DNA of 64,000 bases from assembly GCA_000565255.1 (NCBI GenBank), contig ASRH01000004.1:124001-188000 (forward strand), written 5' to 3'. A program made the position numbers and the translations under genes. Positions 39,717 through 48,450 of the stretch are shown here, one piece after another. Under the pieces are notes generated by a model. The model was not told where the DNA came from, made no database searches, and worked only from the letters and a program-made list of their open reading frames with translations. The stretch is from Candidatus Aramenus sulfurataquae (lineage in GTDB: Archaea > Thermoproteota > Thermoprotei_A > Sulfolobales > Sulfolobaceae). Numbering within the stretch: position 1 is the first letter of the stretch; each line of letters begins with the position of its first letter.

Positions 39717-41006
39717 TTATGGAACTAGCCTCTTCTTGTCCCTGGGGAACAGCGATATTTCCTTTACGCTCTGTAGCCCGGTGAACATTAGCATAAGCCT
39801 CTGTAGGCCCATTCCAAAACCCGCGTGCGGGGGCATCCCGTAGTCGAACCACTTTAGGAAGTACTCAAAGTTAACAGGGTTCAACCCCCTAGCCTTCAGC
39901 TCTTCCTCTAGAACTTCCCTCTTATAGTTCCTAGTGCTCCCAGAAACTAGCTCTAGCCACCTGAAGATAAGGTCAAAGCTTTCGCTCAAGTTAGGATCTG
40001 AGTCCTTTCTCTTAGTGTAGAAGGGTCTAGCACTGGCTGGCCACTCTATAATAAAGTATAGATCTTCTCCGAGTTCTTTGTTCAGCGTCCTCAGCTCTGG
40101 GGTGCTAATGTCGTCCCCAAACTTTATGTTAACGTTCTTACTCTGTAGCAACTCTATTGCGTCCTTGTAAGTGATCTTCTTGATAGGCTTTGAAACCTTG
40201 GGCAGCTCATGGTTAAGGAGCTTTAGGTCTTCCTCGTTGTTCTTCTTAACGTACTCTACCATATTGACGAATATGTCCTCTATTAAGTGCATTACATCCA
40301 TGTAGTCGGCAAAGGCCATTTCAACGTCCATGCTGACGAACTCAGCAAGATGATAAGGAGTGTCCGATTCTTCTGCCCTCCAAGCTGGGGCTATCTCAAA
40401 GACCCTCTCTACAGCTCCAGCTAGCAGTTCCTTGTAGAGCTGTGGGCTTTGGGCCAAGAAGGCCTCCTTGCCAAAGTAAATTACAGGGAACAGCTGCGCA
40501 CCTCCCTCTGTTGCAGTCGCTATAATCTTGGGAGTAAAGATCTCGATAAAGCCCTTGCTGTACAGCGTCTCCCTGAACGCTTTAACTACAGAGTTCTGAA
40601 TTCTGAGCACAGCTTGCATCTCTGGCCTCCTGAGGTCCAGGAGCCTTTCCTTCAACCTCGTCTCTATGTCTGCCTTTACCTTTCCAGAGACATCTAGGGG
40701 AAGAGGCGCTTTTGCGACGCTCAAGGTCCTTATCTCTAGGGCATGTATCTCAACTCCGTTTGGAGCTCTCTTGTCCGCCTTAACTACTCCCTTTACGGAG
40801 ATGGTTGACTCTTGAGTTAAGTCCTTGGCTACTTGGAAAGCTTGCGAGTTCCTGTCTATTACCACCTGGCCTATGCCGGACTTGTCCCTCAAAAGTATGA
40901 ACTTCTTACCTCCTAGATCCCTTATTAGGTGTACCCATCCAGCTACGATGACTTCCTTTCCGTCTAGAGTTGGGGTCAAGTCGGAAATAAAATGGGTCTT
41001 TAGCAT
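39717..41006 (-). CDS. aspS: Aspartyl-tRNA synthetase (archaeal type)
   Basis: The 429-residue class-II synthetase has an N-terminal OB anticodon domain ('[20 protein letters not shown]'), motif 2 '[19 protein letters not shown]' and motif 3 '[13 protein letters not shown]'. The archaeal form may be discriminating or not, depending on presence of an asparagine system elsewhere. It is the second gene after a NusA-like KH-domain gene, with adjacent stop and start codons. Confidence 0.95.
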   Translation of the reverse strand: MLKTHFISDLTPTLDGKEVIVAGWVHLIRDLGGKKFILLRDKSGIGQVVIDRNSQAFQVAKDLTQESTISVKGVVKADKRAPNGVEIHALEIRTLSVAKAPLPLDVSGKVKADIETRLKERLLDLRRPEMQAVLRIQNSVVKAFRETLYSKGFIEIFTPKIIATATEGGAQLFPVIYFGKEAFLAQSPQLYKELLAGAVERVFEIAPAWRAEESDTPYHLAEFVSMDVEMAFADYMDVMHLIEDIFVNMVEYVKKNNEEDLKLLNHELPKVSKPIKKITYKDAIELLQSKNVNIKFGDDISTPELRTLNKELGEDLYFIIEWPASARPFYTKRKDSDPNLSESFDLIFRWLELVSGSTRNYKREVLEEELKARGLNPVNFEYFLKWFDYGMPPHAGFGMGLQRLMLMFTGLQSVKEISLFPRDKKRLVP

Positions 41007-41513
41007 TTACTCAACCCTTATCTTCACTCTTGTATCGTGGATCTTTGATAAAGCTGTCTCTAGATCTGGGGCGTCAGCTGGGAGGAGCTTTTTCTCCGCC
41101 TTCGATATCCTAATAACATACTGTACGGAACCGTCGGGCAACCAAACCGTGTTGACGCCCAAGACCCTTGCTGGGGACAGGAGCTGAATGGCGCTGTTTT
41201 TTATGTTGCTAGTCTTCTCGATTATCCTCACTTTCATACCTAGCTTATCCTGAAGGGCCTTAGCCACCTTAATCCACTTCTGGATTGTCATTGAGGGGCC
41301 GCCGCTGACTAGTAAAATCAAAAGGTTGTCGACCTTTATTGCCTTATAGTAGGTAGCGTCCTTTAGCTCCTTAAACTGAGTCTCCTCTAGCTCCAACAGA
41401 ATCCTCATGATGTCTATCTCAGAGGGATCCACTTGCCCGCTGTCAACTAAGCTCTGACACCTGTTACAAAGAAGACCGCTTTTTACACATAAATAATCCA
41501 AAGGAATTTTCAT
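41007..41513 (-). CDS. NusA-like KH-domain RNA-binding protein
   Basis: The 168-residue protein has an N-terminal cysteine group ([11 protein letters not shown], residues 9-19) followed by a KH-type RNA-binding region ('[20 protein letters not shown]'), typical of archaeal NusA-related proteins. The C-terminal '[16 protein letters not shown]' is a conserved-looking beta segment. Archaeal NusA homologues lack the polymerase-binding domain; their role in transcription or translation is not settled. It sits directly ahead of aspS. Confidence 0.75.
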   Translation of the reverse strand: MKIPLDYLCVKSGLLCNRCQSLVDSGQVDPSEIDIMRILLELEETQFKELKDATYYKAIKVDNLLILLVSGGPSMTIQKWIKVAKALQDKLGMKVRIIEKTSNIKNSAIQLLSPARVLGVNTVWLPDGSVQYVIRISKAEKKLLPADAPDLETALSKIHDTRVKIRVE

Positions 41514-41582
41514 TCTGGTTCCACCACTCCCTCTTACCGCAATATTTATGAACTAGTCAGATATATAAGTAGCGGGTTAAAA

Positions 41583-41753
41583 ATGCCTCTTACCGATCCC
41601 GTTAAGTTGCAGATAGTGCAGCAACGCGTATTCATAAAGAAGGTGTGCAGGAACTGCGGTGCATTAAATTCAATTAGGGCCACCAAGTGTAGGAGATGTC
41701 ATAGCACAAATCTGAGGCCAAAGAAGAAGGAGTTACCAACAAAGAAGACCTAA
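41583..41753 (+). CDS. rpl40e: Ribosomal protein L40e
   Basis: This 56-residue basic protein is eukaryote/archaea-type L40e: '[17 protein letters not shown]' followed by '[15 protein letters not shown]', a four-cysteine zinc motif with basic flanks. It is a large-subunit protein. The ATG at 41583 lies after an A/T-rich region shared with the divergent NusA-like gene. Confidence 0.9.
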   Translation: MPLTDPVKLQIVQQRVFIKKVCRNCGALNSIRATKCRRCHSTNLRPKKKELPTKKT

Positions 41754-41762
41754 AGACCTTTT

Positions 41763-42323
41763 TTAGACCTTTATTCCAACTGAAGACAGTCTATCTCTTA
41801 TGCTCTTTGAGTTTTCCTCGAAAAGGTCTATGTGGGACTTTAAGTACTCTTTATCGATGGTTAGCTTTCCTTCGCCTATTAGGTAAACCACGGTTTTTAA
41901 TTCGTCCTCGTCCTCCTCCCTAAATGCGTTAGCCTTCAAGAGCAAATAGTCCTCTAGCCTTACTACCTTAAAGTAATCCTTTCCGATTTTCATCTCCTCG
42001 CTACTGTCTAGGATTTCCTTGGGTACGTAAAAGTCCTGTAAGTTCTCGTAAAAGTCGATTTGGAGTTGCTGGTCATCAACGGGAGCAATTACTCTTGGAG
42101 TGTCTAAGGGCGTTGTCCCGTAATCCCATCCACGTTCTAATGCGAATTCCCTTATCTTGTCCTCTTCTGCGAGGACGCTGATGTCCAATGGAAAGAGGTC
42201 AACGTCACTCTCGGTTCCTTTCCTTTTTAGCAGAAGGTCGACAATTGTGTCCCCGATTATAACGAAATCTGTTAACTTCCTTACCTCAGAGAGGACCTTG
42301 TCCACATCATTGAAGCTTATCAA
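41763..42323 (-). CDS. Nucleotidyltransferase-like protein
   Basis: The 186-residue protein has a minimal nucleotidyltransferase core: '[20 protein letters not shown]' followed by 'DVDLFPLDI' with the metal-binding DxD, then helices and '[20 protein letters not shown]'. It resembles archaeal COG-type nucleotidyltransferases with unknown partner. It converges with L40e over a 9-base gap. A perfect CACAAG-CAT-CTTGTG palindrome lies just before its start. Confidence 0.65.
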   Translation of the reverse strand: MISFNDVDKVLSEVRKLTDFVIIGDTIVDLLLKRKGTESDVDLFPLDISVLAEEDKIREFALERGWDYGTTPLDTPRVIAPVDDQQLQIDFYENLQDFYVPKEILDSSEEMKIGKDYFKVVRLEDYLLLKANAFREEDEDELKTVVYLIGEGKLTIDKEYLKSHIDLFEENSKSIRDRLSSVGIKV

Positions 42324-42329
42324 CTAGCT

Positions 42330-42344
42330 CACAAGCATCTTGTG
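42330..42344. promoter_or_regulatory. Palindrome in the promoter of the nucleotidyltransferase gene
   Basis: CACAAG and CTTGTG are separated by CAT, 7 bases before the minus-strand start codon. A TATA-like run (about 42350-42358) lies beyond it and could serve the tRNA gene on the plus strand and this gene on the minus strand. The palindrome would fall at the transcription start of the minus-strand gene, as an operator would. Confidence 0.35.
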
Positions 42345-42383
42345 TGCAAATACTTTATATTTTTTAGTTGACAATAATCTCTT

Positions 42384-42492
42384 GCTGGGGTGGCCGAGCG
42401 GTCTAAGGCGGCACTGCCCATCGGTAGCGCTAAGGGCCGCAGTGGGTTTGCAGAAACCCGTTATCTCGCGGGTTCGAATCCCGCCCCCAGCT
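42384..42492 (+). tRNA. Intron-containing tRNA, probably tRNA-Cys (GCA)
   Basis: Acceptor GCTGGGG/CCCCAGC (42384-42390 with 42485-42491), D-arm with GCC/GGC and a perfect T-arm (GCGGG/CCCGC around TTCGAAT) are certain. The gene is 109 bases long. If 42411-42443 is removed, a 76-nt tRNA remains whose anticodon arm is GGGTT-TGCAGA-AACCC with anticodon GCA (42450-42452). The discriminator at 42492 is T, the base typical of tRNA-Cys and rare elsewhere. The removed 33 bases have self-complementary ends (ACTGC/GCAGT). The remaining anticodon loop is one base short and the variable loop long, so exact splice sites and isotype are not settled; a class-II tRNA is the alternative. Confidence 0.65.
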
Positions 42493-42537
42493 CCTTTTAA
42501 GTTTAAAAGACCTTCTCTTAATATATCTTGAGGAGAT

Positions 42538-44160
42538 TTGAGTCAGCCCAAGAGGAAGGAGGAAACAGTTGGCAGAGAGATGACGGGAGACGAGGCATTA
42601 GCCTACGTTATTAAAGAGATAGGAGTAACGAAGGTGTTCACGACGACTTCTCTTCCCGAGTTCTTAGCCGAGAGGTTAAAGCAATATGGTATCTTCCTAG
42701 ACGTTAGCTTGTCCCCGAGGGAAGCCCTTCTTGGCGCTTACACTTACGCTATGGAGAACAATACCATAGGCACAGTCGTTCAAATCCCTGGAACCCCCCT
42801 ACTTGAGGGGACCAGCGTTATAGCTCAAGCGTTCAGTGACTCTGTCCCACTCCTCATAGTGTCCTCAATTAGATCTTACAGGGATGTTGGAAAGTCAAGG
42901 ATAGGGGAGCTTAGGACAAACGACGATATGTCCTCAATTCTTGCGCCAATAACTAAGATTAGGGAAAGAGCTGTTAGTATTGAGGAGGTCACAGTTAACG
43001 TGGAGAAATGCTATAAGGAAGCCTTAAGCAACAGGCCAAGGCCCGCATACGTGGAAATAGCTGAGGATTTGTTTAAGTTAAAGGCTTATCCCTTGTCGCC
43101 AGCTGAGCAGAAGCCCGAGAAGAAGACGCCTGACAAGACTACGGTTGCCAAGGTAGCAGAGGTTCTAGCTAACTCTAAATCACCAGTAATCATAGCGGGA
43201 TACGGAGTTATATCAAGCGGGGCCACTAAGGAGTTAGTGGAACTGGCAGAGCTCCTGAAGGCGCCTGTTATTACAACAATTAGGGCAAAGGGCGCCATAC
43301 CTGCCTCTAATCCCCTCTTTGCAGGAGAGGGATTAGGGGTTTTCGGCACAGACGTAGCCAATAAGTTGTTGAGTGAAGCTGACGCCATTCTCATACTAGG
43401 TTCTAGGCTGACCCAGTTGTCTACAGGGGGCTGGTCTATGAAACTCAAGGGGTTTGTAATGCACAATAACATAGATGGTGAGGATATAGGAAAGGTCATA
43501 ATGCCCCAACAGCCGATAGTAGCTGACGCCGGACTATTCCTGAAAGAGCTTCTTGCGTTGCTTAAGCAGAAAAACCTCCAGCGTAGTGACGAGGCAATTA
43601 AGACCATAATGGTTAACAAGAAGACTCCCACGTTGAGAGGCCATGGCGGAATATGGCCCTACGACGTGGTAAGACTATTACAGCAGTTCGAGTTCGACAA
43701 GGTGTTCGTGGACCTCTCGGCGGTTACCTTCGATTCTATAAGGCTACCAGTTAATGGCCCGGTATGGTTCACCAGCGAGTCGATCATAGAGAAAGGGATA
43801 GGAGTTATGGGAGTACTGCAGTCCAGCTTCAACTCCCTAGGGATAGTTGACGTAGAAACTGCGTACAGGAATTTGGGCGCTATAATGAGCAGGAGAAAAA
43901 GCGTCAAGGGAACCATAGTGATATTTAATGACGAGGGAGCCACGTATCTAGACTCTTCCAAGTCTGACATGCCAACAATAGGAAAGAGTAGCCGTAGGTT
44001 TAACATCGACAAAGAACTAGAGTCGCTGGGAGCGGTAACGGTTGACACGTATTCTCAGTTGAAGGACGCTCTAAAGAAAAGAGATGTAAATGGGCTAAAC
44101 ATAATAAACGTCAAAATAGACCCTGAGTACGAGTCAGTGGTGCTTTTTAGGCCTTCTTAG
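42538..44160 (+). CDS. Thiamine-diphosphate enzyme-like protein (acetolactate-synthase superfamily)
   Basis: The 540-residue protein follows the three-domain plan of acetolactate synthase-like enzymes: a pyrimidine-binding domain with a likely catalytic Glu in '[15 protein letters not shown]', a central Rossmann-like domain ('[20 protein letters not shown]'), and a C-terminal diphosphate-binding domain. In the last, the usual GDG-x(24-27)-NN metal motif appears as VDV-x25-ND ('GIVDVETAY ... IFNDEGATY'), so glycines are lost while Asp and Asn remain. It may be a divergent enzyme or a non-catalytic paralogue. The TTG start follows a GAGGAG-like motif. It starts 45 bases after the tRNA gene. Confidence 0.7.
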   Translation: MSQPKRKEETVGREMTGDEALAYVIKEIGVTKVFTTTSLPEFLAERLKQYGIFLDVSLSPREALLGAYTYAMENNTIGTVVQIPGTPLLEGTSVIAQAFSDSVPLLIVSSIRSYRDVGKSRIGELRTNDDMSSILAPITKIRERAVSIEEVTVNVEKCYKEALSNRPRPAYVEIAEDLFKLKAYPLSPAEQKPEKKTPDKTTVAKVAEVLANSKSPVIIAGYGVISSGATKELVELAELLKAPVITTIRAKGAIPASNPLFAGEGLGVFGTDVANKLLSEADAILILGSRLTQLSTGGWSMKLKGFVMHNNIDGEDIGKVIMPQQPIVADAGLFLKELLALLKQKNLQRSDEAIKTIMVNKKTPTLRGHGGIWPYDVVRLLQQFEFDKVFVDLSAVTFDSIRLPVNGPVWFTSESIIEKGIGVMGVLQSSFNSLGIVDVETAYRNLGAIMSRRKSVKGTIVIFNDEGATYLDSSKSDMPTIGKSSRRFNIDKELESLGAVTVDTYSQLKDALKKRDVNGLNIINVKIDPEYESVVLFRPS

Positions 44161-44562
44161 CCTTTTTCTGTATAACATAAATCTGCTGGTCGCTATAATA
44201 CCCACGGCTCCAGAGAGCTCTAGTATATCAAGGAAACTTCCAGGCCCAGTGAGAACGTCTATTATTATTTCCCTTGCTAAGAAGGAGACAGTTGCATCTA
44301 GGACGTAAATTAGGCTTCTCCCCCTTCCCTCAAAAAAGTCAACAACGCTTAGGTATACTTCTATGAATACCACCACTAGGAGGGCGTTCTCGAGGATGAC
44401 GAAGGCTAAAGCTAATGGCCCCTGAGAGAACGACAACACCGAGGATACTATTGTGTAACCAATGACCGCAACCAAACCTATCAATAGTAGTACTTGAAGT
44501 ACAACAGACGTTGCTTTTAGGACAAGCTTGTTTGGGGAGAACTTCCTAAAATTAAACTTCAT
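44134..44562 (-). CDS. PsiE-like small membrane protein
   Basis: From ATG 44562 the product is 142 residues with four likely membrane helices (about 15-40, 50-75, 85-105, 115-130) and '[18 protein letters not shown]' between them, resembling the PsiE family first named for phosphate starvation in Escherichia coli. The frame is open 26 codons further to 44640, but '[14 protein letters not shown]' is the better start because it leads straight into the first helix. It overlaps the convergent TPP-enzyme gene by 27 bases and ends in a basic tail. Confidence 0.6.
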   Translation of the reverse strand: MKFNFRKFSPNKLVLKATSVVLQVLLLIGLVAVIGYTIVSSVLSFSQGPLALAFVILENALLVVVFIEVYLSVVDFFEGRGRSLIYVLDATVSFLAREIIIDVLTGPGSFLDILELSGAVGIIATSRFMLYRKRLRRPKKHH

Positions 44563-44669
44563 CACTAGCTTAAGGAAGCTGAAATAGTTAACTTCTTCGT
44601 TAGCTTGAACGCAATGGACTTTAGTAGGGAAGCAGGACATCTAAGACTGACATAGTAATTTTTGCAAAG

Positions 44670-44810
44670 ATGAGCAGGCTCTACATGCTGAAAGCCTTGA
44701 AGGGGCTAGAGCTAAAGGCCTACTGCTCGTTGAGAAGCCTGCGCGTCTATTTGGGGCGTTATCCTATTAAGCAGAAACTAATAGATCTCGTAGAGGTCAA
44801 GGAAAGTTAG
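44670..44810 (+). CDS. Possible small basic protein
   Basis: ATG 44670 opens a 46-codon frame with a leucine- and basic-rich sequence ('MSRLYMLKALKGLELKAY' onward). It lies in otherwise gene-free space. No family is known to me and no clear TATA box sits at the expected distance, so this may be a random frame. Confidence 0.25.
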   Translation: MSRLYMLKALKGLELKAYCSLRSLRVYLGRYPIKQKLIDLVEVKES

Positions 44811-44847
44811 CGATGTAGGCGACTTTCTATCGCTAAATCTAACTTGT

Positions 44848-45041
<194 letters not shown>

Positions 45042-45078
45042 AACGGTAATCTATATTGTATGACTTTGCTTATAAAAG

Positions 45079-45312
45079 TTAACCCGGTACCAGGATTATT
45101 ATAGCGTAACCTTTCTCGAAGTCTCCTAGGTCTGGGTCTATGTTTGTCGCAGCTATCTTATCCTCTGTATTGGCGAGGTTTGTCAGCACTATCGTAAAGT
45201 CCGGGTACATTTTCTTCGCGAGTTCGTAAGACCGTAACGCGTCTTCTTCGTCGTTAGATATGTAGAAAACGCCTGCCTTTTGGGAAATTGTTGGGCCAAC
45301 GACTGACCTCAT
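45079..45312 (-). CDS. Small hypothetical protein
   Basis: The 77-residue protein has an alternating beta-alpha pattern ('AGVFYISNDEEDALRSYELA' then 'FTIVLTNLAN') and a hydrophobic C-terminal strand ('GYAIIILVPG'). No family is known to me. A TTTTTATAAG stretch lies only about 13 bases before the ATG, closer than expected for a leaderless start, so the start is uncertain. Confidence 0.5.
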   Translation of the reverse strand: MRSVVGPTISQKAGVFYISNDEEDALRSYELAKKMYPDFTIVLTNLANTEDKIAATNIDPDLGDFEKGYAIIILVPG

Positions 45313-45449
45313 GAGCTATCTTATAAAAAGGCAGAATAAATCCGTTGTTGTGCTTCACGTTCTCCGCATTGATAGCCATCATCTCAGTGATTAGTAATAT
45401 CGGATTGCACGCTTTTTATACACACTTCCACTAGAGCTATTATTCTGAG

Positions 45450-45755
45450 ATGTTAACCGTAAAAGTGATACATGGGCTTAATGGCGATATGAACTTGGTG
45501 TCCATGATTTACGAGCTAAGTAGGTCCTTTAAGGAAAAAATAAGTATAGATGAAGAGGTAGACCTCCTTTACGACCATCAGTATCCGACGCTGGAAGTAA
45601 ACGGTAGGAGAGTCGTCTTTGACTTTCTCACTGAAGAAGAAGCACGAGTTAAGCTCTCGAAATTAATAAAGGGTGAGGTCGTCGACAGTAGGGGCGACTT
45701 CAAGTTCCTCTCCACTAGCAATAGCTCTTTTGCAGACGGAGTGCCAATTTATTAG
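45450..45755 (+). CDS. Hypothetical protein, possibly thioredoxin-like fold without cysteines
   Basis: The 101-residue protein has a beta-alpha-beta order with 'YPTLEVNGRRVVFDFL', which resembles the cis-proline strand of glutaredoxin or thioredoxin folds, but it contains no cysteine. TTTTTATAC at about 45412-45420 is the likely TATA box. It is followed after 21 bases by a Rossmann-fold flavoprotein-like gene. Function unknown. Confidence 0.55.
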   Translation: MLTVKVIHGLNGDMNLVSMIYELSRSFKEKISIDEEVDLLYDHQYPTLEVNGRRVVFDFLTEEEARVKLSKLIKGEVVDSRGDFKFLSTSNSSFADGVPIY

Positions 45756-45776
45756 TTATCTACCTACTTTAAATCA

Positions 45777-46649
45777 ATGGATATCGTAATAGGCGGAGGC
45801 CTTTCTGGCCTTATTCTCGCTAGAAATAAGGGAGCTCTAGTCCTGGAGAGGCAACCTCATCTAGGTGGACTGGTTCACTTTGCGTTTCAACAGTTTCGCA
45901 TCCCAGCTATCCCTATCTTAATTAGGAAAAAAGAGGTGCTTGAAAGGATCCTTAAGTCGCCCTCGTTTGAGGAATTCGTCCCGCAAGTTGTTGTCGAAAA
46001 GGAGGAACACCTTAAAGAGAAAGTGTGCGACGAGTGCGCAGAACTGCCGTCATGGCTTAACTTCGAGGGGAAGCTCTACTTGGCTAGTGACGTGATTTCC
46101 GAACTAACCGCAAACGTCAGAGTACTTTACGCTTATCCTACAGCGGTCGACGTTAACAACAGGAAAGTGATAACAAATAAAGGGAGCGTGATTAAGTATG
46201 ATACGCTTTACGTCACAAGTTCCAGGATAGAAATGGATGAGATGCTTGGAGTAAAAGAACCACTCTCTTACGTCTCCCTATACGAGTTGATCCTTTTGTT
46301 GCCACATAAGGAGACTGAGTGGAACGTCTACGTCAACGGCAACTCTGGGGTTTCGTTCTCCTACGTTATTAAGGCTGAGCATGAAAGCTTTGACGTGTAT
46401 TACGTGTACGCCTTCTTTAAAAAGAACCAAAGGTATCCAGACAGTTACAGGGTATTTGGAGATCTAAAGAGGTTGAAGATAGTCACTAAGGACGAAGTCC
46501 TTGGCTACAGAACCTTGGTCGTTAAGGAGGCGATCCTCTTTGGGGCTCCTGCACAGATGAGCGTCGAGGGGATAAAGCTCTGCGGAAGGTTAGGGCTGTG
46601 GAGTAACCTCAGCGTGGAAGAGACAATAGAGCAAGCCCGTAAATGCTGA
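45777..46649 (+). CDS. FAD/NAD-binding protein of the amine-oxidase-like type (divergent)
   Basis: The N-terminus 'MDIVIGGGLSGLILARNKGA' is a Rossmann dinucleotide motif, followed by 'LVLERQPHLGGLV', which resembles the second part of the FAD site in protoporphyrinogen-oxidase or UDP-galactopyranose-mutase-like proteins. A CDEC pair sits near residue 82. At 290 residues it is shorter than typical members, so the substrate domain is reduced. Its last 41 bases overlap the convergent PfkB gene. Confidence 0.55.
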   Translation: MDIVIGGGLSGLILARNKGALVLERQPHLGGLVHFAFQQFRIPAIPILIRKKEVLERILKSPSFEEFVPQVVVEKEEHLKEKVCDECAELPSWLNFEGKLYLASDVISELTANVRVLYAYPTAVDVNNRKVITNKGSVIKYDTLYVTSSRIEMDEMLGVKEPLSYVSLYELILLLPHKETEWNVYVNGNSGVSFSYVIKAEHESFDVYYVYAFFKKNQRYPDSYRVFGDLKRLKIVTKDEVLGYRTLVVKEAILFGAPAQMSVEGIKLCGRLGLWSNLSVEETIEQARKC

Positions 46650-47400
46650 AGTCTTCGGAGGCCCTAAGGGCGTTCTCTGAGGCTGAAATCGGGTCTAAAC
46701 CCATAAGCCTCTTAGTGAAGTAATACCCTAACAGGAAGTCTCCATTACCTACGTTTACGGTCCCCTGTACCGAGGGCACAAACTCCTTTTCCCTCCTTTG
46801 AAAATACAGAGTGAAACCCTTAGAGCCGTGGGAGATTATAACTTCGTTGAAGCCAAGAGAGTACAAGTCGTCTATTGACAACCCAGAGCTGTCAAGCTCT
46901 TCGTCGTTAGCGTGAAATACGTGAAAGTTCTTGTTCGGCGATAATGATGTCCTGGTTAAGGTTACTGGCCTGTTCTCGACGCAGTCCCTAATTAGCCCTT
47001 GAACGTCAAGGGCTATCCTCTTATTTACGTCCAAATTAGGGCACACCTCTTTACATACTGGATTAATCACTACGCCGTCGTAGTCGTTGAGGTCTTCTGC
47101 GTTAACCCTTATGGGCGAGACCTTCTTAACGAGCACGAGTTGCCTAGTATTTCCTTGAATTACTATCCTAAACCTTATGCTGTACTCACGTACCTCTATT
47201 TTTCTCCCGACTATAAACTCCGGTACTTTGAACTTGAAATCCTTCCCTATTACGCTGAAGACCTCTGGCGTCCCTCCAGCCCTGTAAATTCCAAGGGAAG
47301 TGTAGAGCGCAGACCCGCCTAACCTTTCCTCTACCTTGCTACCCTCAACTATTTCATCAACAGTAAATCCTCCAACGACAGCCACTCTAATCCTCTTCAC
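46609..47400 (-). CDS. PfkB/ribokinase-family sugar or nucleoside kinase
   Basis: The 263-residue protein starts 'VAVVGGFTVDEIVEG' and has 'RLGGSALYTSLGIYRAG', both typical of PfkB kinases. The C-terminal catalytic motif, normally DTxGAGD, reads 'GTVNVGNGDFLLGYYF', so the final aspartate (base) is kept but Thr-Gly-Ala are changed. The substrate cannot be inferred. It overlaps the upstream zinc-finger gene by 14 bases. Confidence 0.75.
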   Translation of the reverse strand: MKRIRVAVVGGFTVDEIVEGSKVEERLGGSALYTSLGIYRAGGTPEVFSVIGKDFKFKVPEFIVGRKIEVREYSIRFRIVIQGNTRQLVLVKKVSPIRVNAEDLNDYDGVVINPVCKEVCPNLDVNKRIALDVQGLIRDCVENRPVTLTRTSLSPNKNFHVFHANDEELDSSGLSIDDLYSLGFNEVIISHGSKGFTLYFQRREKEFVPSVQGTVNVGNGDFLLGYYFTKRLMGLDPISASENALRASEDFSIYGLALLSLPR

Positions 47401-47662
47401 TTTCTTCCTCCTCTTCTTCCTCCTCTACTTCCGACGGTCTCATCTTCGTCCATAGGCTGTACTTGTGTGCCTTTATGTGCTTCACTAGATCTGCTTGGTG
47501 GAAAAAGTAGCTTCCGTGATCTGGAACACCGCCGTTTAGACAAACAGGACTGCACATGGGACATGCATAGAGCCTGGTTACCTCGTCATAGCAGACCTCG
47601 TATTTCTTTCCGTCAACGTCAATTTCAGTTTTTTTCCATTTCGGCGTCCATCTGTTACCCAT
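47387..47662 (-). CDS. Small C2H2-like zinc protein with acidic tail
   Basis: The 91-residue protein has CPMC followed by a His-x4-His helix ('FFHQADLVKHIKAH'), the layout of a C2H2 zinc finger, with an extra cysteine between. It ends with a run of glutamates, suggesting binding to basic partners or a ribosomal location. It overlaps the PfkB gene by 14 bases. Not assigned to a named family. Confidence 0.6.
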   Translation of the reverse strand: MGNRWTPKWKKTEIDVDGKKYEVCYDEVTRLYACPMCSPVCLNGGVPDHGSYFFHQADLVKHIKAHKYSLWTKMRPSEVEEEEEEEESEED

Positions 47663-47819
47663 TTTTACCTTAGTGACATTGATTGGTAAGCAATTCTTAA
47701 AATGTTATTCTGTCAATCCATAGTAAGATTTAAAAATTCATTTCCGATATTTGGAATTGGTCGGAAAATACTTGTCATCCTCCCCCTCCCTTCTTAACCT
47801 TCCCCTTAGCTTAAAAACC

Positions 47820-48407
47820 ATGTACGATATAACCGAGTTCATAATTAGGGGAGTTCGATTAATAAAACCCGAACAAGTAGAGAAGATGATAGACCTCCTG
47901 GAGGAGTTCTACAAGACCCATAGGAATGGCAAAGTGCTCGTTATGGGAGCTGGAAGGAGTGGGCTCGTTGGCAGAGCGTTTGCGATGAGACTTCTCCACT
48001 TGGGCTACAACGCCTACGTGTTGGGTGAGACCATTACACCCGCAATAGGGGAAAAGGACATAGCTATAGCTATATCGGGATCTGGAAAAACTCGCCTTAT
48101 ACAGACCGCTACTGAGGCAGCAAAGGAAGCCAAAGCCACACTGATTGCCATAACGAGCTACGCCGATAGTCCCATAGGCAGGATTGCAGACGTGGTGGTA
48201 GAGATCCCTGGGAGGACAAAGCACTCCAAGAATGAGGATTACTTCGCAAGGCAGATACTTGGCATAACAGAACCCCTGGCACCCTTGGGTACGTTATTTG
48301 AGGACACCACTCAGATATTCTTGGACGGCGTGGTCGCGGAACTCATGATAAGGTTAAAGAAGTCCGAGGAGGATCTGAGGCAGATTCACGCTAACATAGA
48401 GCTGTAA
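47820..48407 (+). CDS. hxlB: 6-phospho-3-hexuloisomerase
   Basis: From ATG 47820 the product is 195 residues with a SIS fold: '[18 protein letters not shown]' and '[18 protein letters not shown]', and a '[13 protein letters not shown]' segment, all typical of PHI. It converts fructose 6-phosphate to hexulose 6-phosphate for HPS (8937-9620). The frame extends 23 codons to a TTG at 47751, but that stretch is Leu/Ser/Pro-rich and not typical of the family. Confidence 0.88.
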   Translation: MYDITEFIIRGVRLIKPEQVEKMIDLLEEFYKTHRNGKVLVMGAGRSGLVGRAFAMRLLHLGYNAYVLGETITPAIGEKDIAIAISGSGKTRLIQTATEAAKEAKATLIAITSYADSPIGRIADVVVEIPGRTKHSKNEDYFARQILGITEPLAPLGTLFEDTTQIFLDGVVAELMIRLKKSEEDLRQIHANIEL

Positions 48408-48450
48408 CTTTCGCTCCGCCCACGCTCCTTTTTATTCCTTTTTCCTTATC

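Noticed and set aside
42384-42492. Reading the odd tRNA as a class-II tRNA-Leu or tRNA-Ser with a canonical intron
   Set aside because: No choice of a single intron at 37/38 gives U33 followed by a Leu or Ser anticodon, and the T discriminator does not fit. It is kept only as an alternative.
45313-45449. C/D-box-like motifs between 45312 and 45450
   Set aside because: ATGATGG on the minus strand lacks a D box at the right distance, and CTGC replaces CTGA.
47751-48407. Hexuloisomerase starting at TTG 47751
   Set aside because: The extra 23 residues are Leu/Ser/Pro-rich and not family-like; ATG 47820 gives the normal start.
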